The position numbers and the translations under genes were made by a program. A DNA stretch of 64,000 nucleotides, taken from the NCBI RefSeq assembly GCF_003627215.1, contig NZ_CP032677.1, forward strand, positions 5,275,501-5,339,500. The letters are read 5' to 3'. This DNA comes from Pseudomonas sp. Leaf58. GTDB taxonomy: Bacteria > Pseudomonadota > Gammaproteobacteria > Pseudomonadales > Pseudomonadaceae. Below the pieces are notes generated by a model. That model saw only the letters and a program-made list of their open reading frames with translations. It made no database searches and was not told the DNA's origin. This document shows, piece after piece, positions 36,250 to 45,374 of the stretch; within the stretch, counting starts at the first letter, position 1; the number at the start of each line of letters is the position of its first letter.

Positions 36250-36798
36250 TCAAAAGTTTGAAGGCGTCGCCGCACTGATCAGCCGCGCCGGGCGGTCGAA
36301 CGGGTTGCGAAAGCGGTGCGGGCGGGTGCTTTCAAAATAGTAGCTGTCACCTTCTTCGAGGATGAAGATCTCGTTGCCAACCACCAGCTCCAAGCGGCCT
36401 TCCAGCAGGATGCCGGTTTCTTCACCGTCGTGAGTGAGCATTTCGGCACCGGTGTCGGCACCCGGTGGGTACACCTCGGTGAGGAAGGCGATGGCGCGGT
36501 TGGGGTGCGATTTGCCAACCAGCTTCATGGTCACCGCACCGTCAGAGATGTCGATCAGCTCGTGGGCCTTGTAGACGATCTGCGCGGGGCTTTGCGTTTC
36601 CAGCTCGACCGAAAAAAACTCGACCATGGACATGGGAATGCCACTCAGCACCTTGCGCAGCGAGCTGATAGAGGGGCTGACGCTGTTCTTCTCGATCATC
36701 GAGATGGTGCTGTTTGTCACCCCGGCACGCTTGGCGAGTTCGCGCTGGGACAGGCCCTTGAGCTTGCGGATGGCTTGCAGTCGTTCGCCGACGTCCAA
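36250..36798 (-). CDS. XRE-cupin transcriptional regulator (PuuR-like)
   Basis: 182 residues. N-terminal XRE HTH (LQAIRKLKGLSQRELAKRAG, TNSTISMIEKNSVSPSISSL) and a C-terminal cupin (GAEMLTHDGEETGILLEGRL, EEGDSYYFESTRPH). This is the layout of PuuR and related regulators of polyamine or amino acid catabolism. It lies 109 bp downstream of dadX on the same strand. Polyamine genes occur further on at 40581, 46678 and 62512, so it is a candidate regulator for them; this is inference. Confidence 0.85.
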   Translation of the reverse strand: MDVGERLQAIRKLKGLSQRELAKRAGVTNSTISMIEKNSVSPSISSLRKVLSGIPMSMVEFFSVELETQSPAQIVYKAHELIDISDGAVTMKLVGKSHPNRAIAFLTEVYPPGADTGAEMLTHDGEETGILLEGRLELVVGNEIFILEEGDSYYFESTRPHRFRNPFDRPARLISAATPSNF

Positions 36799-36907
36799 AG
36801 CTGGAGCCTCCTGAAACGGTGAAAAAGGGGGTGGATGTGAACGATATCATGGCAATGCCGTTCAGTATTTACAACACACCGCCCCTCATCCTGTCCGCTT
36901 CAGCGTG

Positions 36908-37981
36908 TCATTCGCCGACGTAGTCCCGCGGTACCCGCTTCAGGTTGCAGAAGATCTGGTACGGAATGGTACCCGCATGGGCGGCTACTTCACTGGCCAG
37001 CACATGTTTGCCCCACAGTTCTACCGGGCTGCCGACGGTGGCTTGCGGTACGTCGGTGAGGTCGATACTGAGCATGTCCATCGACACCCGGCCGATCAGC
37101 TGGGTACGCTGGCCGGCGACCAGCACCGGGGTGCCGTTAGGCGCCTGGCGTGGGTAGCCATCGGCATAGCCCATGGCGACCACCCCGACGCGGGTGGGCC
37201 TTGGGCTGACGAACTTGGCGCCATAACCCACCGGCTCGCCGGCAGGCAGCTCGCGCACGCTGATCACCCGTGATTGCAGAGTCATGACGGGTTGCAGGCG
37301 TTCGGCCTCAGCCTGAGCCACTTCGAACGGCGTAGCGCCGTACAGCATCAGGCCTGGGCGTACCCAGTCGCTGGGCGCTTGCGGCCAACCCAGCACGCCG
37401 GGCGAGTTACGCAGGCTGCATTCGGCGGCCAGGCCCTGGCGGGCAGCCTCGAACACGGCGATCTGCTGGGCGGTGGCGTCGGCCTCCAGTTCGTCGGCAC
37501 GGGCGAAGTGGCTCATCAGCACGATGCGCGCGACCTTGCCAGTGGCCAGCAGGCGCTGATAGGCGTCGTGGTAATCCTTGGGGTGCAGGCCAACGCGGTG
37601 CATGCCGCTATCGAGCTTGAGCCAAACGGTAAGCGGCTTGTGCAGCTGGGTTTTCTCGATGGCTTCCAACTGCCACAGCGAGTGCACCACACACCACAGG
37701 TCGTGTTCAGCGATCAGCGCCAGTTCACTGGCTTCAAAGAAGCCTTCCAGCAGCAGCAGCGGACCTTTGATACCGGCCGCGCGCAATTCCAGCGCCTCTT
37801 CGATGCAGGCCACGGCAAAGCCATCGGCTTCGGCCTCCAAGGCCAGGGCACAGCGCACGGCGCCATGGCCGTAGGCGTCGGCCTTGATCACCGCGAGGGC
37901 TTTGGCACCGGTCAGTTCACGGGCCAGACGGTAGTTGTGGCGCAGGGCCTGGAGGTCGATCAGGGCGCGGGCGGGACGCAT
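36908..37981 (-). CDS. dadX: Catabolic alanine racemase DadX
   Basis: 357 residues from ATG 37981 (AAGGCAG upstream), the expected DadX length. Fold-type III PLP enzyme: PLP lysine in [46 protein letters not shown], and catalytic-region [11 protein letters not shown]. It interconverts L- and D-alanine and feeds DadA. It lies downstream of dadA on the same strand with a REP pair between, and no RidA-type gene intervenes as it does in P. aeruginosa. Confidence 0.93.
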   Translation of the reverse strand: MRPARALIDLQALRHNYRLARELTGAKALAVIKADAYGHGAVRCALALEAEADGFAVACIEEALELRAAGIKGPLLLLEGFFEASELALIAEHDLWCVVHSLWQLEAIEKTQLHKPLTVWLKLDSGMHRVGLHPKDYHDAYQRLLATGKVARIVLMSHFARADELEADATAQQIAVFEAARQGLAAECSLRNSPGVLGWPQAPSDWVRPGLMLYGATPFEVAQAEAERLQPVMTLQSRVISVRELPAGEPVGYGAKFVSPRPTRVGVVAMGYADGYPRQAPNGTPVLVAGQRTQLIGRVSMDMLSIDLTDVPQATVGSPVELWGKHVLASEVAAHAGTIPYQIFCNLKRVPRDYVGE

Positions 37982-38027
37982 GGCGGCTGCCTTATGGTGG
38001 TTCTTCAGGTTGAAAACGGTGTTGGAT

Positions 38028-38125
38028 TCTTCGCGGGCTCGCCCGCTCCCACAGGTACGGCACAGTTTTCCAAACCTGCGTTGCCCTTGTAGGAGCGGGC
38101 TTGCCCGCGAAGAGGCCGGTACAGG
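38028..38125. repeat. REP element pair between dadA and dadX
   Basis: TTCGCGGGCTCGCCCGCTCC and the inverted GGAGCGGGCTTGCCCGCGAA flank about 40 bp. Confidence 0.75.
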
Positions 38126-38129
38126 CCCC

Positions 38130-39434
38130 TTACTGCTGGTGAGCCGGCGCAGCCTGCCCGTGCTTGGCCACTTCCGGGCTGTTGCCATAACGGGAAATGT
38201 CCAGGCCTTCGGCACTGATTTGCGGCTTCTTGCGCGCAATCAGGTCAGCCAGCAGGCGACCGGAGCCGCACGCCATGGTCCAGCCCAAGGTGCCGTGGCC
38301 GGTGTTCAGGAACAGGTTGCGGAACGCCGTGGCACCGACGATCGGCGTACCGTCCGGGGTTGCCGGGCGCAGGCCGGTCCAGAAGCTGGCCTGGCTCAGG
38401 TCACCGCCGCGAGGATAAAGGTCGTTGACGATCATCTCCAGCGTTTCGCGTCGACGCGGGTTCAGCGACAGGTCAAAACCGGCGATTTCAGCCATGCCAC
38501 CGACGCGGATGCGGTTGTCGAAACGGGTGATCGCAACCTTGTAGGTTTCGTCGAGAATGGTCGAGGTCGGGGCCATGTCGCCATTGGTGATCGGCACGGT
38601 CAGCGAGTAGCCTTTCAACGGGTACACCGGGGCCTTGATGCCCAGCGGCTTGAGCATTTGCGGCGAGTAGCTGCCCAGTGCCAGCACGTAACGGTCGGCG
38701 GTTTCCAGCTTGCCGTCGATCCACACGCCATTGATGCGGTCGCCCGCGAAGTCCAGGCGCTGGATATCCTGGCCGAAGCGGAACTCAACACCGAGTTTCA
38801 GCGCCATGTCGGCAAGCTTGGTGGTGAACAGCTGGCAGTCGCCAGTCTGGTCGTTAGGCAGGCGCAGGGCGCCGGCCAGGATGTCTTTCACGCCAGCCAG
38901 GGCCGGTTCGACGCGGGCAATGCCGTCGCGGTCGAGCAGCTCGTAAGGCACGCCGGACTGTTCCAACACGGCAATGTCCTTGGCCGCGGCATCTAGCTGG
39001 GCTTGGGTACGGAACAGCTGGGTGGTACCCAGGCTACGGTTTTCGTAGGCAATGCCGGTTTCCGCGCGCAGCTCGTCGAGGCAGTCACGGCTGTACTCGG
39101 ACAGGCGCACCATGCGTTCTTTGTTCACCGCATACCGGCTGGCGGTGCAGTTGCGCAGCATCTGAGCCATCCACAGGTACTGGTCAACGTCACCCGTGAG
39201 TTTGATTGCCAGCGGGGCGTGGCGCTCGAGCAGCCACTTGATGGCCTTCAGCGGCACACCCGGGGCGGCCCAAGGCGAGGCATAGCCGGGCGAGATCTGG
39301 CCGGCGTTGGCAAAGCTGGTTTCCATGGCCACCGCCGGCTGGCGGTCGACCACCGTCACTTCGTAACCTTGCCGGGCCAGGTAATAGGCACTGGCGGTTC
39401 CGATTACACCGCTACCAAGTACCAGAACTCGCAT
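38130..39434 (-). CDS. dadA: D-amino acid dehydrogenase DadA
   Basis: 434 residues, expected for DadA. N-terminal FAD motif [40 protein letters not shown], and C-terminal [20 protein letters not shown]. Membrane-associated flavoprotein that deaminates D-alanine and other D-amino acids, passing electrons to the respiratory chain. Divergent from the Lrp-family gene at 39591, its likely activator. Confidence 0.94.
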   Translation of the reverse strand: MRVLVLGSGVIGTASAYYLARQGYEVTVVDRQPAVAMETSFANAGQISPGYASPWAAPGVPLKAIKWLLERHAPLAIKLTGDVDQYLWMAQMLRNCTASRYAVNKERMVRLSEYSRDCLDELRAETGIAYENRSLGTTQLFRTQAQLDAAAKDIAVLEQSGVPYELLDRDGIARVEPALAGVKDILAGALRLPNDQTGDCQLFTTKLADMALKLGVEFRFGQDIQRLDFAGDRINGVWIDGKLETADRYVLALGSYSPQMLKPLGIKAPVYPLKGYSLTVPITNGDMAPTSTILDETYKVAITRFDNRIRVGGMAEIAGFDLSLNPRRRETLEMIVNDLYPRGGDLSQASFWTGLRPATPDGTPIVGATAFRNLFLNTGHGTLGWTMACGSGRLLADLIARKKPQISAEGLDISRYGNSPEVAKHGQAAPAHQQ

Positions 39435-39505
39435 CGTTTTATCCCTCGCACGCGGCGCGCCGCAGACTTTTATTGAAATGGCATGAATGCGCGCAGTATA
39501 GGAAT

Positions 39506-39533
39506 TTGAGACCAGTGCAATTCACTATATAAA
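39506..39533 (+). promoter_or_regulatory. Candidate promoter of the Lrp-family gene
   Basis: TTGAGA (39506-39511), 16-bp spacer, TATAAA (39528-39533): a good sigma70 pair upstream of the Lrp-type gene. Confidence 0.5.
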
Positions 39534-39542
39534 AGCCTATTA

Positions 39543-39562
39543 TTGGCGAGAATTCTCGGCAA
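39543..39562. promoter_or_regulatory. Candidate Lrp/DadR operator palindrome
   Basis: TTGGCGAGAATTCTCGGCAA is a 20-bp palindrome apart from one mismatched pair, centred 38 bp before the regulator ATG and just after its promoter. AsnC/Lrp proteins bind such palindromes, so autoregulation and control of divergent dadA are likely. Confidence 0.5.
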
Positions 39563-39590
39563 AATCGCCTTTCACGGAGGGGCATCCCCT

Positions 39591-40079
39591 ATGAGAACCC
39601 AGCACCAGAGCAAGCGTGAGCTGGACAAGATCGACCGTAACATTCTGCGCATCCTGCAGAATGACGGGCGTATTTCCTTCACCGAACTGGGCGAGAAAGT
39701 TGGGCTGTCCACTACCCCTTGCACCGAGCGGGTTCGCCGCCTGGAGCGCGAAGGCATCATCATGGGCTACAACGCCCGCCTGAACCCGCAGCACCTCAAG
39801 GGCAGCCTGCTGGTGTTCGTCGAAATCAGCCTGGACTACAAGTCGGGCGACACCTTCGAGGAGTTCCGCCGCGCAGTATTGAAGCTGCCGCACGTGCTGG
39901 AGTGCCACCTGGTGTCCGGTGACTTCGACTACCTGGTGAAAGCGCGTATTTCGGAGATGGCCTCGTACCGCAAGCTGCTCGGCGACATCCTGCTGAAGCT
40001 GCCGCACGTACGCGAGTCGAAGAGCTACATCGTGATGGAGGAGGTAAAGGAGAGCCTCTGCCTGCCGATCCCGGACTGA
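39591..40079 (+). CDS. dadR: Lrp/AsnC-family regulator of dadAX
   Basis: 162 residues from ATG 39591 (CGGAGGGG upstream). N-terminal AsnC HTH (KIDRNILRILQNDGRISFTE, LSTTPCTERVRRLEREGII) and C-terminal RAM/ACT-like domain (LPHVLECHLVSGDFDYLVKA). In Pseudomonas the divergent Lrp homologue DadR activates dadAX in response to alanine. The assignment depends on this divergent position plus high family similarity; lrp is the alternative name. Confidence 0.9.
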   Translation: MRTQHQSKRELDKIDRNILRILQNDGRISFTELGEKVGLSTTPCTERVRRLEREGIIMGYNARLNPQHLKGSLLVFVEISLDYKSGDTFEEFRRAVLKLPHVLECHLVSGDFDYLVKARISEMASYRKLLGDILLKLPHVRESKSYIVMEEVKESLCLPIPD

Positions 40080-40081
40080 AG

Positions 40082-40435
40082 CTAGACCAGCACCTGGCGG
40101 GTGGTGGCAATGAACTGGTGGACCAACTGCTCGGCGGCGGGCTCGATCATGGGTTCAGGGCCACGGCCACGCGGGCAGGCCATGCGCGGGGTAGTGCCGA
40201 ACAGGCGGCAGATCATTGGCCGCTCTTCGTACACGGTGCAGCCATCGGGGCCCAGGTGCACGCAGTCCAGGCGCTGCAGGGCGGCGTCCTGCTCGGCCTG
40301 GGACTTGCGTGGCAGGCGGGCCATCTCTTCCGCCGAAGTAGTGACCGGGCCGCAGCAGTCGTGGCAACCGGGTTCGCACTCGAATGAGGGGATGAGTTCG
40401 CGCAGGAAGTGAATCTTGTGGCGGTTGCAGGACAT
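40082..40435 (-). CDS. YkgJ-family cysteine cluster protein
   Basis: 117 residues from ATG 40435. Cysteines in CEPGCHDCCGPV, LDCVHL, GCTVYEERPMICRLFG and MACPRG give the pattern of the YkgJ/UPF0153 zinc- or iron-chelating family. Function unknown; the pattern suggests metal or Fe-S binding. Converges on the Lrp-type gene with only 2 bp between stops. Confidence 0.85.
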   Translation of the reverse strand: MSCNRHKIHFLRELIPSFECEPGCHDCCGPVTTSAEEMARLPRKSQAEQDAALQRLDCVHLGPDGCTVYEERPMICRLFGTTPRMACPRGRGPEPMIEPAAEQLVHQFIATTRQVLV

Positions 40436-40477
40436 GGCGGGATACAAAGCTGAGAATTTGGCTGATTATAAGCCCAA

Positions 40478-40503
40478 TCGCGGGCTTGCCCGCGAACGGG
40501 GGC
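40478..40503. repeat. REP core fragment
   Basis: TCGCGGGCTTGCCCGCGAAC, a short perfect hairpin upstream of the PuuB-like gene. Confidence 0.5.
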
Positions 40504-40580
40504 GCAGCCCTGCCTTGTTGCCCACTACCCTACCCCGGCTTATCCTCCTCCCCTAGCCCACCAGCCTCAGGACCGAGCCC

Positions 40581-41873
40581 ATGATCCACAGCGCGCAGCA
40601 CGCCGCCTCCTACTACGCCGCCAGCAGCGCGCCACACCCCGACCACTCCTTTCTGCAAGGCGAAGACAGCGCCGATGTGTGCATCGTCGGTGGTGGCTAT
40701 TCGGGCTTGAACACCGCCATCGAACTGGCCGAGCGGGGCTTTTCGGTCATCCTGCTGGAAGCCCGCAAGCTTGGCTGGGGCGCCAGCGGGCGCAATGGCG
40801 GGCAACTGATCCGCGGCGTCGGCCATGGCCTGGAGCAGTTCCTGCCGGTCATCGGCGAGGACGGCGTGCGCAGCATGAAGCTGATGGGCCTGGAGGCCGT
40901 GCAGATCGTCCGCGAGCGGGTCGAAAAGCACGGCATTGCCTGCGACCTGACCTGGGGCTACTGCGACCTAGCCAACAAGCCCGCCGAGCTGCTGGGCTTT
41001 GCCGAGGACGCCGAAGAGCTGCGCAGCCTCGGTTACAAGCACGCGCTGCGCCTGGTCGGCAAAGACGATATCCACAGCGTGGTCGGCGCCGACTGCTATG
41101 TGGGCGGGCTGGTCGACATGGGCTCTGGGCACCTGCACCCGCTCAACCTGGCCTTGGGTGAAGCCGCCGTCGCCGCCCGCCTGGGCGTGAAGCTGTTCGA
41201 GCAGTCCGAGGTCACCCGCATCGACTACGGCCCTGAAGTGCAGGTGCATACCGCTCAAGGGCGGGTGCGGGCCAAGACCCTGGTGCTGTGCTGCAATGCC
41301 TACCACAACAACCTCAACCGCGAACTGGGCGGCAAGGTACTACCCGCCGGGAGTTACATCATCGCCACCGAGCCGCTGGGCGAGGAGCGCGCCCATGAGT
41401 TGCTGCCGCAGAACATGGCCGTCTGCGACCAGCGTGTGGCACTGGATTATTACCGCCTGTCCGCCGACCATCGCCTGCTGTTCGGCGGTGCCTGCCATTA
41501 CTCGGGGCGTGACCCCAAAGATATCGCCGCCTACATGCGGCCAAAGATGCTCAAGGTATTCCCGCAGTTGGCCGATGTGCGCATCGACTACCAGTGGGGC
41601 GGCATGATTGGCATCGGTGCCAACCGCCTGCCGCAGGTTGGCCGCCTGGCCAGCCAGCCGAATGTGTATTACGCGCAGGCTTATTCCGGCCATGGGCTCA
41701 ACGCCACCCACCTAGCCGCGCGCCTGCTGGGCGAGGCCATCAGTGGCCAGCAGAGCGGGCGTTTCGACCTGTTCGCCAAGGTGCCGCACATCACCTTCCC
41801 CGGCGGCCAGCACCTGCGCTCGCCGCTGCTGGCATTAGGGATGCTGTGGCACAGATTGAAAGAGCTGGCCTAG
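40581..41873 (+). CDS. PuuB/PauB-like FAD-dependent oxidoreductase
   Basis: 430 residues, near E. coli PuuB (426). DAO fold: VCIVGGGYSGLNTAIELAER near residue 33, GWGASGRNGGQLIRG, and C-terminal QAYSGHGLNATHLAARLLGE. The family includes gamma-glutamylputrescine oxidase and related polyamine oxidases (PauB group in Pseudomonas), releasing an aldehyde that a PuuC-type enzyme oxidises. PuuC-, PuuD- and PuuA-like genes are present elsewhere in the window, which supports the role. Exact amine not determined. Confidence 0.82.
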   Translation: MIHSAQHAASYYAASSAPHPDHSFLQGEDSADVCIVGGGYSGLNTAIELAERGFSVILLEARKLGWGASGRNGGQLIRGVGHGLEQFLPVIGEDGVRSMKLMGLEAVQIVRERVEKHGIACDLTWGYCDLANKPAELLGFAEDAEELRSLGYKHALRLVGKDDIHSVVGADCYVGGLVDMGSGHLHPLNLALGEAAVAARLGVKLFEQSEVTRIDYGPEVQVHTAQGRVRAKTLVLCCNAYHNNLNRELGGKVLPAGSYIIATEPLGEERAHELLPQNMAVCDQRVALDYYRLSADHRLLFGGACHYSGRDPKDIAAYMRPKMLKVFPQLADVRIDYQWGGMIGIGANRLPQVGRLASQPNVYYAQAYSGHGLNATHLAARLLGEAISGQQSGRFDLFAKVPHITFPGGQHLRSPLLALGMLWHRLKELA

Positions 41874-41889
41874 TAAACCTGCAATCGCG

Positions 41890-42120
41890 TCAGTCCTTCC
41901 AGAAGGGTTTGCGCCCTTCCGTACGCGCCTGCTCCCAGCTCAGCCCGACATCGCGCAACTCGTCATCGGTCAACTGCAGCAACGCCCTGCGGGTACGCCA
42001 GCGATGCAGCATCAGCTCCCAACGCCCCAGACCCTCCGGCGCGCTGAGCACCTTGGCCTGCTGCCCGGCTTGCAGTTCCTTGGCCAACAGTTGCAAGCGC
42101 ACATCGCTCATGCCACCCAT
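41890..42120 (-). CDS. DUF1127 small protein
   Basis: 76 residues from ATG 42120 (GGGAGGATGCGGTG upstream). The C-terminal half is the DUF1127 motif (ALLQLTDDELRDVGLSWEQA then RKPFW). DUF1127 proteins are small, basic, and in other bacteria implicated in RNA turnover and stress or phosphate/carbon responses. Divergent from the MocR gene, sharing a 178-bp spacer with repeated ATACAG/CTGTA boxes. Confidence 0.8.
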   Translation of the reverse strand: MGGMSDVRLQLLAKELQAGQQAKVLSAPEGLGRWELMLHRWRTRRALLQLTDDELRDVGLSWEQARTEGRKPFWKD

Positions 42121-42181
42121 CACCGCATCCTCCCGTTCAGTTGATACTGTGGGGAAAGCATGCGCGTCGGCAGCACCGGCA

Positions 42182-42264
42182 ATACAGATCCAATACCGCC
42201 TTATTATTCCCATACAGAATTGGCCGTTGGCTGACTGAATGCTGTATTTTCAGCGCAACTGTAC
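42182..42264. promoter_or_regulatory. Promoter and repeated boxes upstream of the MocR gene
   Basis: ATACAG occurs at 42182 and 42212, CTGTAT at 42242 and CTGTAC at 42259; the first three are exactly 30 bp apart. TTGGCC (42220-42225), 17 bp, TGTATT (42243-42248) is a plausible sigma70 promoter for the MocR gene. MocR proteins bind direct or inverted repeats near their own promoters. Confidence 0.45.
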
Positions 42265-42298
42265 CGGTCGCTATGCCATTGCAGCGCAGGAGTATGCC

Positions 42299-43729
42299 GT
42301 GACCCTCTACTTGAACCTCGCCGAACTGCTCGGTGCCCGCATTGAGCAAGGCCTCTACCGCCCTGGCCAGCGCCTGCCCTCAGTGCGCGCCCTGAGCGTG
42401 GAGCACGGGGTCAGCCTGAGCACCGTGCAGCAGGCCTACCGCATACTGGAAGACAGCGGCATGGTCTCGCCCCGGCCCAAGTCGGGCTACTTCGTCAGCG
42501 ACCATCGCCACCTGCCGGCCCTGCCCGCCGTCAGCCGCCCGGCCCAGCGCCCGGTGGACATTTCGCAGTGGGAGCAGGTGTTGGACCTGGTGCGCAGCAC
42601 CCCACGCCAGGACGTGATCCAGCTCGGCCGTGGCATGCCCGACATCGACAGCCCCACCCTAAAACCCCTGCTGCGCAGCCTCGCCCAGCTGAGCCGGCGG
42701 CAGGACATGCCCGGCCTGTACTACGACAACATCCACGGCAACCTGGCACTGCGCGAGCAGGTAGCCCGGCTGATGCTCGACTCCGGCTGTCGCCTGAGCC
42801 CGGCCGACTTGGTAATCACCACTGGCTGCCATGAGGCGCTGTCGTGCAGCATTCGCGCGGTGTGCGAGCCTGGCGACATCGTCGCGGTCGACTCACCAAG
42901 CTTCCACGGCGCCATGCAGACGCTGAAGGGCCTGGGCATGAAAGCCCTGGAAATCCCCACCGACCCAATCACCGGTATCAGCCTGGAGGCGTTGGAGCTG
43001 GCCCTGGAGCAGTGGCCGATCAAGCTCATCCAGATCACCCCAAGCTGCAACAACCCGCTCGGCTACATCATGCCCGAGGCGCGCAAGAAGGCCCTGCTGG
43101 GCTTGGCCCAACGCTATGACGTGGCCATCCTGGAAGATGATGTGTATGGCGACCTGGCCTATACCTATCCGCGCCCCCGCACCCTCAAGTCGTTCGACGA
43201 CGACGGTCGCGTGCTGCTCTGCAGCTCGTTTTCCAAAACCCTCGCCCCCGGCCTACGGATAGGTTGGGTGGCACCTGGGCGTTACCTGGAGCGGGTGCTG
43301 CACATGAAGTACATCAGCACCGGCAGCACCGCCAGCCAACCCCAATTGGCCATCGCCGACTTCATCGCTGGCGGGCATTACCAGCCCCATGTGCGGCGCA
43401 TGCGCAGCCAGTACCAGCGTAGTCGCGACCTGATGAGTGACTGGGTGACCCGCTACTTCCCGGTAGGCACGCGGATCAGCCGCCCCCAAGGTGGCTTCAT
43501 GCTGTGGGTGGAATTGCCAGAACATTTCGATACGCTGCGGCTGAACCGCGCTTTACTGGAGCAAGGCGTGCAAGTTGCCGTGGGTAGCATCTTCTCGGCG
43601 TCGGGTAAGTTCCGCCACTGCCTGCGTATGAACTTCGCCGCGCGGCCGACGCCGCAGATCGAAGCCGCCGTACGCAAGGTAGGTGAAACCGCCCTTCGTC
43701 TACTGGATGAAGAAAGCGCCAGCGCGTAA
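42299..43729 (+). CDS. MocR-type GntR/aminotransferase-fold regulator
   Basis: 476 residues from GTG 42299 (GCAGGAG 6 nt upstream), chosen over ATG 42239 because the likely promoter lies between them. N-terminal GntR HTH (LGARIEQGLYRPGQRLPSVR, VSLSTVQQAYRILEDSG) joined to a fold-type I aminotransferase domain (ITPSCNNPLGYIMPEARKKA, EDDVYGDLAY, PLP lysine in CSSFSKTLAPGLRIGW). MocR regulators sense PLP or amine adducts and act on vitamin B6, GABA, taurine or similar genes. Neighbours suggest amine metabolism; the target is not fixed. Confidence 0.9.
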   Translation: MTLYLNLAELLGARIEQGLYRPGQRLPSVRALSVEHGVSLSTVQQAYRILEDSGMVSPRPKSGYFVSDHRHLPALPAVSRPAQRPVDISQWEQVLDLVRSTPRQDVIQLGRGMPDIDSPTLKPLLRSLAQLSRRQDMPGLYYDNIHGNLALREQVARLMLDSGCRLSPADLVITTGCHEALSCSIRAVCEPGDIVAVDSPSFHGAMQTLKGLGMKALEIPTDPITGISLEALELALEQWPIKLIQITPSCNNPLGYIMPEARKKALLGLAQRYDVAILEDDVYGDLAYTYPRPRTLKSFDDDGRVLLCSSFSKTLAPGLRIGWVAPGRYLERVLHMKYISTGSTASQPQLAIADFIAGGHYQPHVRRMRSQYQRSRDLMSDWVTRYFPVGTRISRPQGGFMLWVELPEHFDTLRLNRALLEQGVQVAVGSIFSASGKFRHCLRMNFAARPTPQIEAAVRKVGETALRLLDEESASA

Positions 43730-43789
43730 CTTTGCGCCGCCCGCTACGGTCCAACCCTTTAAGCCTTCGCCGCACAGGACGATCCACCC

Positions 43790-45343
43790 TTGAGACTCCA
43801 GCGAGCCCTGCCTCTGCTGCTGGTGCTGTTGCTCGGCCTTGCCGGCTGTGCCAGCGTCGGCACGCCCCGCGAAACCAGCCAGGCGCTGCCCGCCAACGAC
43901 TCGGCGTTCGGCCGCTCGGTACTGCGCCAGGCCGCGCCCTACGGCGGCCGCTCGGGCTTTCGCCTATTGCCCAACAGCAACGAGGCGTTCCGCGCCCGCG
44001 CCGAACTGATCCGCAACGCCCAGGCGAGCATCGACCTGCAGTACTACATCGTCCACGACGGCCTCAGCACCCGCGCCCTGGTGCATGAACTGCTGCGCGC
44101 CGCCGACCGTGGCGTGCGCGTGCGCATTCTGCTCGACGACACCACCAGCGACGGCCTGGACACCATTATGGGCACCCTCGATGCCCACCCGAACATTTAC
44201 ATCCGTGTGTTCAACCCGTTGCACCTGGGCCGTAGCACCGGCGTGACGCGCGCCGTGGGCCGCCTGTTCAATCTGTCGCGCCAGCACCGGCGCATGCACA
44301 ACAAGTTGTTCCTGGTGGACAACAGCATGGCCATCGTTGGCGGGCGCAACCTAGGCGACGAGTATTTCGATGCCGAACCCAACCTCAACTTCACCGACAT
44401 CGACCTGTTGGGGGTGGGGCCGGTGGCCGAGCAGTTGGGGCACAGCTTCGACCAGTACTGGAACAGCGCCCTTAGCCGGCCGATTACCGATTTTCTCTGG
44501 CGCGACCCAGATGCCAACGACCTGCGCGCCAGCCGCCACCGCCTGGAAGTATCGCTGGCCGAAGCCAGAACCCAGCGCAAAGCCCTATACGACCGTTTGA
44601 TGGCCTACCAAACGCAACCGCGCCTGGATGTATGGCGCAACGAGCTGATTTGGGCCCATGCCCAGGCGCTGTGGGACGCGCCGAGCAAGGTATTGGCCGA
44701 CGATGAACCAGACCCGCAACTACTGCTGAGCCAGCAACTGGCACCCGACCTGGCCAATGTGCGCCGCGAACTGATCCTGATGTCGGCCTATTTCGTGCCG
44801 CGCGAGCCGGGCCTGCTATACCTGACCGGCCGTGCCGATGCCGGGGTTTCGGTAAAGCTGCTGACCAACGCACTCGAAGCCACCGACGTGCCGGCGGTGC
44901 ATGGCGGCTATGCGCCCTATCGCCGCGCCTTGCTCGAGCACGGCGTGCAGCTGTACGAGCTTCGCCGCCAGCCGGGCGACCCCAGTGCGGGGCGGTTGAA
45001 TTACCGTGGCAGCTCAGATTCGAGCCTGCACACCAAGGCGATCGTGTTCGACCGGCGCAAGACCTTCATCGGCTCGTTCAACTTCGACCCGCGCTCGGTG
45101 CTGTGGAATACCGAAGTTGGGGTACTGGTGGACAGCCCGGAACTGGCGGAATACACCCGCGAGCTGGCCCAGCAAGGTATGGCGCCGGCGTTGAGCTATC
45201 AGGTGAAACTGGTGGGGGACAGGCTGGTGTGGACGACCGAGGACAATGGCCAGCGGCATATGCTGACCTCTGAGCCCGGCGGGGTGTGGCGGCGGTTCAA
45301 TGCCTGGATCAGCAAGGCGGTTGGCCTGGAGAAGATGTTGTAG
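43790..45343 (+). CDS. Phospholipase D-family lipoprotein, ClsC/YmdC-like
   Basis: 517 residues, TTG start at 43790. Lipoprotein signal RALPLLLVLLLGLAGCAS with LAGC lipobox. Two HKD motifs: HRRMHNKLFLVDN and SSLHTKAIVFDRRK, each followed by GGRNLGDEYF / GSFNFDPRS. Size and double HKD match cardiolipin synthase C/YmdC-type enzymes, but the lipobox suggests an envelope location. Substrate unproven. Confidence 0.85.
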   Translation: MRLQRALPLLLVLLLGLAGCASVGTPRETSQALPANDSAFGRSVLRQAAPYGGRSGFRLLPNSNEAFRARAELIRNAQASIDLQYYIVHDGLSTRALVHELLRAADRGVRVRILLDDTTSDGLDTIMGTLDAHPNIYIRVFNPLHLGRSTGVTRAVGRLFNLSRQHRRMHNKLFLVDNSMAIVGGRNLGDEYFDAEPNLNFTDIDLLGVGPVAEQLGHSFDQYWNSALSRPITDFLWRDPDANDLRASRHRLEVSLAEARTQRKALYDRLMAYQTQPRLDVWRNELIWAHAQALWDAPSKVLADDEPDPQLLLSQQLAPDLANVRRELILMSAYFVPREPGLLYLTGRADAGVSVKLLTNALEATDVPAVHGGYAPYRRALLEHGVQLYELRRQPGDPSAGRLNYRGSSDSSLHTKAIVFDRRKTFIGSFNFDPRSVLWNTEVGVLVDSPELAEYTRELAQQGMAPALSYQVKLVGDRLVWTTEDNGQRHMLTSEPGGVWRRFNAWISKAVGLEKML

Positions 45344-45374
45344 CTGATGAGCCGCAAAGCGGCCCCAACATCCA

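Noticed and set aside
37982..38129. Search for a RidA-type gene between dadA and dadX as in P. aeruginosa
   Set aside because: Only a REP pair is present; the gap of 148 bp is too short for the gene and shows no remnant.
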